Shown: in pieces, positions 32,468 through 42,000 of the stretch
How the letters are laid out: each line of letters begins with the position of its first letter
Numbering within the stretch: the stretch's first letter is position 1
DNA from: UBA4416 sp040386075
Lineage (GTDB): Bacteria; Bacteroidota; Bacteroidia; B-17B0; Aurantibacillaceae
Length of the DNA: 64,000 nt
Reading direction: 5' to 3'
NCBI GenBank assembly: GCA_040386075.1
Contig: JAZKGE010000045.1
Span: 26,478 to 90,477, forward strand
Notes under the pieces: model-generated
Databases searched by the model: none
What the model was told of the DNA's origin: nothing
What the model saw: only the letters and a program-made list of their open reading frames with translations
Position numbers and translations under genes: made by a program

Positions 32468-34027
32468 TTACCGGATTAAAATATCATTTTTCTTCCTTGG
32501 CCGCTTATTTTCAAACCAAACAAAATGCTTAAGGCGCATTTCTTCATCGTTTATTTCATTTAAAGGAAATATGGTTGATTCGGGTTTATTTCTAAATGTA
32601 GTTCTGTCGACTCCTTCAGAATCAAACCAAACCGTTAGGTCAGTACAAACAGTTTTATTAACCCCTTTGTAATTCTTTTTTTGCTTCACATAATAAATGA
32701 TCTCGGCGTTGCCAATTACATTTAATTTGCGGATCGAATCCCTGGCAAAAAAACCTTCTATCTTCTTTCCCTCTATCTGATTGAATTTTTTTTCATCGAG
32801 GCTGTCTACTTTTTGGATCACAATGGCATTATTCAGTAATTCAAAATACTTGATACTGGTTTGCCCTGCAGTTAATTTTATCAGTTTTGCAGTCACTTGT
32901 CCATTGTTGGTCCATAAAATAGGGGAGTTGTACATGGTCATTAATGAATCATGTATCAGGTAAGTGAGTGAATCACATAAACCCTGCAGGTCTTTTTTAA
33001 AGATCTTAACCTTGCGATATGCTTTTACAAAAGAATGCGTTGAGTCGGGCTCGTTGTAAAATAATGTATCTGCAGACATAAATAACGTATCTTTTTCAAT
33101 GGCTCTTCCGTAAATGGCATGTCCTGTTACAATAGCTCTGTTGCCTTTTTCAAAATGTTCGGCAAAGTCACCTACAATAAACGATTTGTTAGTGGTATCA
33201 ATGATCTGAACATTTTTTGTGGCCCTTCCGTAACCTTTCTTTCGGTTATAGAACATACTGTCACCAGTTAATTTTTGATCTTTAGTAACAATAACCGCAT
33301 TCTTACTAAAACGTGATACTTCGTTTTCGGTATCGTACCAACCATTTTCGCAATAAATATAGTTTTCTTTGCTGGTAATGATCGATGGTCCTAAAAAATA
33401 AGATGTTTTATTGATCGTATTATACCTTAATGTGTCACCACGCATTTTATAATCGGGATTAACCAAAACTACATCGTAATGAAAGGTGAGCTCTTTGTTT
33501 GCTGAATAATAATGACCGTTTTTACTTGTTAGTGTATTTTCTTTATTAACGATCTTTCCGCCATCATAATAACTGGCAACAGAATTGCCAATATCGTATA
33601 TCAAAGTATTAGTCGTTAAGGTCATGTCCTTTTCAATGCAACGCACATTTCCTTTCATGTTGGCAAGTTTGGTCGAAGCGTCATATCTTAATGAATCTCC
33701 ATAAACAAAAATGCTATCACCTTTTATGATACTGATATGGCCATAAGCGATCAATTTTTTATCACTAAATAAATAAGCACTGTCACAACGCATCACAGCT
33801 CCTTCATGCTCACATTCAACATCACCAATTAATCGGCGGGCATCTACTCCCAACGATTGGTCATAAGATAACCGTTTGGCATGTCTGATAGTGATCAGCT
33901 TGCCGCCTTTGTCTACCGGAATTTTTTTTGTTTGTGAAATACCTGAGAATGAAAAAATGGCCAAAAGACAAAATATTATTTTGTTTTTAGTCAATTGTTG
34001 TAAGATCAGGTTAGATTTTAAGCTCAT
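32468..34027 (-). CDS. OstA/LptA-like lipopolysaccharide transport protein
   Basis: 519 residues with a signal segment ending FSGISQT. Long runs of short beta strands with repeated D-S-x-x-F/Y units (GDSLRYDASTKLANMKGNVR, ADTLFYNEPDSTHSFVKAYR) form the beta-jellyroll of the OstA-like N-terminal domain. It is longer than LptA of Escherichia coli and resembles Bacteroidota OstA-like proteins. It probably bridges the periplasm in lipopolysaccharide export. Lpt partners are not in the window. Confidence 0.82.
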   Translation of the reverse strand: MSLKSNLILQQLTKNKIIFCLLAIFSFSGISQTKKIPVDKGGKLITIRHAKRLSYDQSLGVDARRLIGDVECEHEGAVMRCDSAYLFSDKKLIAYGHISIIKGDSIFVYGDSLRYDASTKLANMKGNVRCIEKDMTLTTNTLIYDIGNSVASYYDGGKIVNKENTLTSKNGHYYSANKELTFHYDVVLVNPDYKMRGDTLRYNTINKTSYFLGPSIITSKENYIYCENGWYDTENEVSRFSKNAVIVTKDQKLTGDSMFYNRKKGYGRATKNVQIIDTTNKSFIVGDFAEHFEKGNRAIVTGHAIYGRAIEKDTLFMSADTLFYNEPDSTHSFVKAYRKVKIFKKDLQGLCDSLTYLIHDSLMTMYNSPILWTNNGQVTAKLIKLTAGQTSIKYFELLNNAIVIQKVDSLDEKKFNQIEGKKIEGFFARDSIRKLNVIGNAEIIYYVKQKKNYKGVNKTVCTDLTVWFDSEGVDRTTFRNKPESTIFPLNEINDEEMRLKHFVWFENKRPRKKNDILIR

Positions 34028-34133
34028 TTTCAGTGTCTAAATTTAATCATATAAATCTTATTTGGAGGAATGTTATGCTTTTTTAAGAGATAAGATTTTA
34101 ACGTATAGGTTACTTCTCAGGGCTAAAATCTTA

Positions 34134-34141
34134 TATCTTTG
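34134..34141 (+). promoter_or_regulatory. -7 element abutting the rlmD start
   Basis: TATCTTTG ends only 6 nt before the ATG at 34148. Transcription from this box would begin at or very near the ATG, giving a leaderless or nearly leaderless mRNA. No TTTG lies at the usual -33 distance. Confidence 0.45.
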
Positions 34142-34147
34142 CAGGCT

Positions 34148-35568
34148 ATGAGTAAAATAAAGAAAAATATTTTTGTTGAAAATGCTGATATCGTGGATAT
34201 TTCTTCCGAAGGGAAATCGGTTGCAAAAGTAGATGGCATGGTGATCTTTGTGGATGGTGGAGTGCCGGGCGATGTAGCTGATGTTATGATCACGCGTAAA
34301 AAAAATAATTATGCCGAAGGACATGTAGTTGCTTTAAAAAAAGCTTCTGAGAACCGAACCGAACCGATATGTGAGCATTTTGGATATTGTGGCGGCTGCA
34401 AATGGCAGCACATGAACTATGAAACACAATTAATGTTTAAGCACAAAACAGTGCAGGACGCATTAACAAGGATCGGACATTTGGATATCTCATCAATGAA
34501 ACCAATTTTTGGAAATAAAGAAAATTATTTTTACCGCAATAAACTTGAGTTCTCGTTCTCGGATAAAAAATGGTTGACCAATGAAGAAGTTAAAAGTGGT
34601 GTAGAGATCGATAACCGAAATGCTTTAGGTTTTCACATTCCTAAAATGTTTGATAAGATCCTGGATATACAAAATTGTTATCTGCAAGAAGAACCGTCGA
34701 ATTCCATCAGAAATGAAATAAGGGATTTTGCCAATAAGAATGGGTTGACCTTTTTTGGTGTGCGTAATAAAACGGGTTTATTGAGAACACTGATGATCCG
34801 TTCTTCAAGTACCGGTGAATTAATGGTGTTGATACAGTTCTTTGAGGATCAACCAGAGAATATTAAATTACTATTAGAGCATTTGAAGAATACATTTCCT
34901 CAAATTACTTCTTTGCAATATGTGATCAATCAAAAAGGGAATGATACCTTGCAGGATCTTGAAATTATAACTTTTAGTGGAAAAGATCACATTTTTGAGG
35001 AAATGGAAGGGCTGAAATTTAAAATTAGTGCCCGTTCTTTTTATCAAACCAATTCAATACAAGCTTACGAATTATATAAGATCACGAGGGATCTCTGTGG
35101 GTTAACANNNNNNNNNNAACAGGTAATGAGATAGTATACGATCTTTATACAGGTACAGGAACCATTGCTAATTTTGTAGCTAAAAAGGCTAAAAAAGTAA
35201 TAGGAGTTGAATATGTGGCAGATGCAGTAGTTGATGCCAAAAACAATTCAGAATACAATAAAATTATAAATACGGATTTTTATGCAGGCGACATGAAGGA
35301 TGTTTTGAACGAATCATTTTTATCTACACACGGAAACCCCGACGTCATAATTACTGATCCACCCAGAGCAGGAATGCATGAGGATGTTGTTAGTGTGATT
35401 TTAAAAGCAGCCCCTCAAAAAATAGTATACGTGAGTTGTAATCCTGCAACACAGGCCAGAGATCTGGCCATGATGGTTGGACATTATGATATCAAAGAGA
35501 TACAACCTGTAGACATGTTTCCCCAAACTGCGCATGTGGAGAATGTTGTATTGTTGGTTAAGAAATAA
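34148..35568 (+). CDS. rlmD: 23S rRNA (uracil-C5)-methyltransferase RlmD/TrmA family (crosses a 10-N gap)
   Basis: An N-terminal TRAM-like domain (KSVAKVDGMVIFVDGGVPGDVADV) is followed by an Fe-S cysteine set (CEHFGYCGGCKWQHM). The SAM domain includes DLYTGTGTIANF, DPPRAGMHEDV and the catalytic Cys in VYVSCNPATQARDL. Ten N at 35108-35117 break the frame. The flanks share AACA, and merging them gives GLTGNEIVYDLY in frame and a protein of 468 residues. The exact rRNA or tRNA target (RlmD, RlmC, TrmA) is not certain. Confidence 0.9.
35108..35117. other. Assembly gap (10 N) inside rlmD-like gene, probably a 4-nt overlap
   Basis: The left flank ends GTTAACA and the right begins AACAGGTAATG. Collapsing the shared AACA restores one reading frame and the family sequence, so no bases are likely to be missing. 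Confidence 0.8.
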
Positions 35569-35652
35569 ATATAGCTTTTTTTAAATTTCGTGTAACTATT
35601 TGCTGTAAATTAGTGTTTAAGGATAAACTACTAACCTCTAATACTTATACAT

Positions 35653-35940
35653 ATGACGACAGCTACATTTGAAATTATAGAAAAAGAGAAAATTGAAACT
35701 TTAAAGTTTCCTACTGAAGAAGTATTATTTGATAAAGAGCTGATAAAGGAAAGAGAGTCGGAGTTGAACAGAGCTTTAGCTTTGGGGAATTTAGAGCATG
35801 CAAAGATCAAGATCTATTTTGAAGATGATAAATCACGTAAATTAGTTGAAACTACCGTTTGGGGCGTAACTGATAAAAGGGTTATTTTAAAACAGGGTGT
35901 TGTAATACCAATTAACAGAGTGCATAAAATTTCACTTTAA
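35653..35940 (+). CDS. Conserved hypothetical protein
   Basis: 95 residues with no signal peptide or membrane segment. The N-terminal half is charged and helical (FDKELIKERESELNRALALG). The C-terminal half is beta-rich: KIKIYFEDDKSRKLVETTVW, then GVTDKRVILKQGVVIPINRV. The latter looks like a small beta-barrel strand pair. Its position alone between rlmD and a strong terminator suggests its own short transcript. I recall similar small proteins in other Bacteroidota but no known function. Confidence 0.6.
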   Translation: MTTATFEIIEKEKIETLKFPTEEVLFDKELIKERESELNRALALGNLEHAKIKIYFEDDKSRKLVETTVWGVTDKRVILKQGVVIPINRVHKISL

Positions 35941-35954
35941 ATTTATTTAAGACG

Positions 35955-35989
35955 AAAAAGCCCATCAGTTAACTACTGATGGGCTTTTT
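35955..35989. terminator. Bidirectional terminator
   Basis: AAAAAGCCCATCAGT (35955-35969) pairs perfectly with ACTGATGGGCTTTTT (35975-35989) around TAACT. It serves the hypothetical gene on the plus strand and the giant gene on the minus strand, whose stop is 17 nt away. Confidence 0.9.
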
Positions 35990-36005
35990 TATGTTTTAAT
36001 AGTTG

Positions 36006-39000
36006 CTATTTCGCTTTTCCGAGCAGGGTCACATGGCCCGTCTTATATCGTTTTTCTCCTGACATTGCTGTTACCTCGGCTTTATAAATGTAAACTCCTT
36101 GTTCGCATAATTTACCTTTATTGGTGCCGTCCCAGCCAACAGTTTGCCCTTCTGCTTTATATATTAAATGGCCCCATCTGTCAAATATTTGAAGCTGTAT
36201 TTTATCGATTCCATAACCTACAGGGAAAAACACTTCATTATTTATGTCTCCGTTAGGTGTAAATGCATTCGGGAAGAATACATCCCAATCTTTCGTTACA
36301 GTTACACATACGTCATCTGTGTTTCTACAACCAGCAGCAGATATTCCTTCTACTGTATAACATGTGCTTTCCTGCGGATTTACAGTCACAGTAGGACAGT
36401 AGTTACATTCAAATACTACGCCGCTGGATGCATAAATAAATCCAACCTGTGTATCACCGGTAGCCATTAATGTAATTGTATTATCAATATTAACAGTCGT
36501 ATCCACCCCTGCATTAATTATAGGTAAAGCATTAACGGTAACCTCAACGGTAGTTGAACTTGAACAATTATTGGTTGTTCCGGTAACAGTATAAATAAAT
36601 ACACCCGGTAATGGCGGAGTTACATTAGTTGTAGAGTCATGAATATGAGCAACGCCTGTAGTTGGACTCCATGTATAGGTACTGGCACCTGTTGCGTAAA
36701 TAAGTGTGGTTTTACCTTCGCAAATAACCATGTTTGAACCCGGCGTTAACGTAGGGTTTGGTATCACAACTACCACTACTGTTTTAGTGTCGGGACAACT
36801 TATAAAAGCATTGCTATTATTACCATTTACAGTATAAGTAGTGGTTAATGCAGGTGTTGCTATAGTCGGGCTTCCGTTTACATTACTAACAGTGCCACTT
36901 GGCGACCAGGTGTAACCTGTTGCACCAATGGCAGTAAGTGTTGATGTATTACCTGCACAAATGGTGGGTGAGTTTGCTGTTACACTCACCGTTGGTGTTG
37001 TTACAACTGTTAATGTGGTTGTTGTAGAGCCTAAACAACCCAATGGACTTGTGCCGGCAATATTATAAACCGTAGTTACAGTTGGATTCGCATTCACTGC
37101 CGCACTATTTGTAGAGCTAAGAGCAGTTGATGGCGACCATGTGTAGGTACTGGCTCCGTTTGCTGTTAATACTGCAGAATTTCCACTGCATATATTCGCA
37201 GGATTTGATGCTACAGAAATTGTAGGATTAACAGTTACTGTAACAACAACTTCCATTGTATCAGTACAGGTGCTGGTTGAACCAATAACTGTGTAAGTAG
37301 TAGAGGTTGGAGGAGTGGCTGTTACTGTTGCGCCATTTGCAGAACTTAATGTTAATGGTGGCGACCACGTGTATGTAGTTGCACCTATTGCTGTTAATGA
37401 TGTGCTTGCTAAAGGGCATATGGTTGCTGTTCCGGCTGTTGCATTCACAACCACTGTATTGGCAACAACAATGGTCATAACAGTACTGCTTGTACATCCT
37501 ACCGTCGATTCACCATCTATGGTATAGGTAGTAGTTAGAGAAGGAGTAGAGATAACACTGCTTGATGTGTTTGTATTCAAATAAATATTTGGCGACCAAG
37601 TATACGATGCAGCTCCGCTAACCGTTAACGTGTTTGCTGATAAAGGACAAACCGTAAGGTTAGGTGATGCTATCATAGCCGGTAAAGGATTAACTGTGAT
37701 GGCTGTAATAGTACCACTGATACAACCATTGGCATCCATACCTGCTACCGTATAATTTTGAGTAACAGTAGGTGTACCCGTAACTATTGATCCTGTTGTT
37801 GCACTCAAGCCTGTTCCCGGTATCCAACTATAAGTTGTCGCACCATTAGCTGTTAAGGTAGCAGTTTGTTGGCCCACACATATCGTTGCACTATTGGCAG
37901 TAATAACAGGTAAGGTATTAACTGTTATGGATGCGGTAGTATCATTTATACAGCCATTAGTATCGGTTCCGGTAACAGTATAGTTTTGAGTAGCAATTGG
38001 AGTACCTGTAACCACCGAACCTGTAGTAGCATTTAATCCTGTGCCTGGCGACCAGGTATAAGTTGTAGCGCCATTTGCGCTTAAAGTGGCAGTTTGTTGA
38101 CCAACACAAATAGTAGAACTGTTTGCTGTAATAGTAGGTAAAGGGTTAACCGTTATGGCTGTTAGAGTACCATTGATACAACCATTGGCATCCATACCTG
38201 CGACCGTATAATTTTGAGTAACAGTAGGTGTACCCGTAACCATTGATCCTGTTGTTGCGCTCAGTCCTGTTCCTGGTATCCAGCTGTAAGTTGTTGCACC
38301 ATTAGCTGTTAAGGTAGCAGTTTGTTGCCCCACACATATAGTTGCACTATTGGCAGTAATAACCGGTAAGGTATTAACTGTTATGGATGTAGTAGTATCA
38401 TTGATACAGCCATTAGTATCGGTTCCGGTAACAGTATAGTTTTGAGTAGCAACCGGAGTGCCGGTAACAACCGATCCTGTGGTAGTACTTAATCCTGTTC
38501 CTGGTGACCACGTATACGTATCGGCACCATTTGCGGTTAAGGTAGCAGTTTGTTGCCCAACACAAATAGTAGAACTGTTTACTGTAATAGTTGGCGTTGG
38601 ATTAACTGTTACTGTTGTAACTGCTGTATTTACACATCCATCAGAATTTGCACCTGTTAATGAATAGGTAGTTGTTGTTGAAGGTGCTGGGGTTATTGTG
38701 GTTGTATTAGCGCCGGTATTCCATGTGTAAGACGTGGCACCATTTCCAATCAGTTCTACAGGTGTTCCGGGGCAAATGGGTTGCCCCTGACATGCAGCAT
38801 CCATTACACCAAAAGCAAGATTACAATAACTTTCATCACCTATATAGTTTAAAGAAAGGCATGTATGAACTCCTGGAAATCTGACAATGGTAAATCCTTC
38901 CGCACCGATCATCGAAGTTGAATTAACATACGTCATATTCGTGCCTGTCCATAAAACCTGGTAAGGCACAGACGTATTAATTGTAATTGGAACTCCAACT

Positions 39001-42000
39001 GTACCAATACTTGCAAATGCTATTTGAGGATTGATAACGGGTTGACTAAAACAGAAATTGAAAGTTCCACCAAGATCATTTCGGATAGTAGTAGATGCAA
39101 TTGGAACACTGTATGACACAGGGAATGAAGCGCCATTAAACATAGATGGAGTTGTTGATAAACCTCCGTTAGAATGTGTGGCATTGACAGTTATTCCGGA
39201 AGGTAAATTTCCTTGCGCTAATGTTGGAGTTACAGATGTAATATTTACCCAGCTCAAAATATTGGTATCACACAAACTGTTTTTTTGAATAATGTAAACG
39301 CTTGGTAAAAATCCATTATTGGAAACATGTACTGAGACAGTCCCTGTTCCTATGCAACCATTTGCCGAGGAGCCCTGTACTGTGTATATTGTTGGTGCAG
39401 TTGGTGTTGCCGTAACACTTGATCCATTGGCCGAACTTAATGATATTGCAGGTGACCATGTATAGGATGTTGTACCACTCGCTGTTAACACTGTAGCGTC
39501 TCCCGGACATATCGTCACATTTTGCGATGCAGTTACGTTTGGAATAGGATTAACAAAAATAGATGTAATGGTTCCATTCATACAACCATTAGCATCCATA
39601 CCTATTACCGTATAATTTTGTGTAGCTAGGGGCGTCCCCGTTACAACCGCGCCCGAAGTAGCGTTTAATCCTGTTCCCGGTATCCAACTATAGGTAGTGG
39701 CACCGTTAGCAGTTAGGGTTGCAGTTTCTTGACCTGCACAAATAGTCGCACTATTTGCTGTAATAGTAGGAGTAGGAAATACATTTAGAGATACTGTAGT
39801 TGACTGAGGACATGAATATCTATCCTCAGTGTAAACAGTAAATGTATTTGCACCCATTGATGTTACAGTTATTTGATCATTTAAACTTGTGCCGGTACTT
39901 GAAGTTGTAAAAGTTGATGTACCTGATTGAACCCATGTATATGTATAATTAGGGGAGCCTAATAGTGTACTTGCATTCATGGTCACATTTGTAAACGGAC
40001 AATGTGTTGGAGGTACATTTACAACCGAAACCTGTGGACAAATATTTACTTCGATTACTGATAAAGAGTTATAACCTCCACAAGCAAGGTCATTCCAGCT
40101 TCCATCAGCATAAATTTGTGTACAATCTTCATCTCCTGCATTGTTTGGTTCGCCCGGAGCCCAGTTCGAATAACTTAATGGAGCACCATCGTACCAAACA
40201 TAACTACCCTCGGTAATAGCATCACTATAACCTATCCATATTACATTAGCAGCGTAACCCTGATTTGCAAGTGCCTGAACAAGATCGGTATTTTCTGATG
40301 CCGATTGAACTGAAATTAAATTTGCTCCAAAAGTTTGTGCGTATGCCTGTGCCTGAGGACCAGTCATATATTGTGGATTAATAAAATATAAACTACAGGT
40401 GTTATTCATACCCAATAACTCTATATTTCCTGCGCTGGTTAATGTCGAACGTATCAATGCCAGATCACAGGCACTGGACACGCAAACGCCAATGCCAATA
40501 TTTACTGTTGCAACTCCTGTACAGGTTCCTGTTGAACCTAATACAGTATATGTTGTATTTACCAATGGCGAAGCAGTAACATTTGATCCGTTAGCTGAAC
40601 TTAATGATGCAGATGGAAACCAGGTATAAGTAGTTGCACCGTTAGCATCTAGTAATGCTGCACCATTTGGACAAATAGTTGGAGTGTTTGAAGTAAGCGT
40701 TAACGTTAAGCCTGCCGACATGGATATATTGGCAGTTGCAGATCCGGTGCAGGTTCCTGAAGTACCAATAACCGTATAAGTTGTGCCCGCTGCAGGAGTT
40801 GCATTGACAGTTGCGCCGTTAGCCGAACTTAAAGTAGCGGCCGGCGACCACGTATAATTTGTTGCTCCGCTTGCAGTTAATAGAACCGGAGTGCCAGGAC
40901 AAACAGTGGAAGTGTTAGGCGTAACTGTTAAGGTTAAACTTCCTCCAATGTTGATAATGGCAGTTGCAGTTCCTGTACAGGTTCCTGTAGCACCAAGTAC
41001 CGTATATGTTGTATTAACTGCAGGCGTTGCACTAACTGTCGTTCCGTTGGCAGAACTTAAAGTAGCAGCTGGACTCCACGTATAATTTGTTGCTCCGCTT
41101 GCAGTTAAAGTAACAGGAGTACCAGGACAAACAGTAGATGTATTAGGAGTTACAGTTAGAGTTAAAGCACCGCCAACTGTAACTGTTGAGGTAGTTGAAC
41201 CGGTACATGTTCCTGTAGAACCGATAACAGTATATACTGTTGTTGCTAAAGGTGTAGCAGTTACGTTCGTTCCATTTGGAGAGCTTAATGTAGCAGCCGG
41301 GCTCCATGTGTAAGTAGTAGCGCCGCTTGCAGTAAGTGTTGTTGAGCTTCCTGCACATACAGTTGATGTGTTTGGAGTAACCGTTAAACTTAACGGAGGA
41401 CTTAAACTCACGTTCACTGCAGCTGTAGCAGTACCACAGGTTCCAACAGCAATAACGGATACCGTTCCTGCACTAGAGCCAAAATTAACAGTAATAACAT
41501 TTGTATTTACACCTGAAGTAATAGTTGCACCTGCAGGTGCGGTCCAGGTATAGCTAGTGCTGGCAACGTTAGTTACTGAATAGGTAATACCGGTTGAATT
41601 TGCACAAATAACAGTTGGCCCTGCAATGGCACCAATAGCCGGCGGCGTCCCGTTAACTACAACTTGCACGGTTTTAGTTGATATCGTGCCACCACATACT
41701 GTTGTTGAAACTGTATAAACAGTTGTAACGGTTGGACTTGCAGTAACTGTAGCGCCATTAGGAGAACTTAAAGTAGCAGCGGGACTCCATGTATAGGTAG
41801 TACCTCCGCTAACAGTTAACGAAGTATTTCCGCCTGGACAAATAGTAGATGTAGGAGAAATAGTTAACGCAGCTGCGGCCGGTAAAACAGTAATAGTTAC
41901 ACATTTAGTTCCTATGCAACCTGCACCATTTTTAGAGGATGCACAAAGTTGATCGGTAGCTGAAAGTGTGAAACTTGCCGATGGACCAGAACCACCAAAT

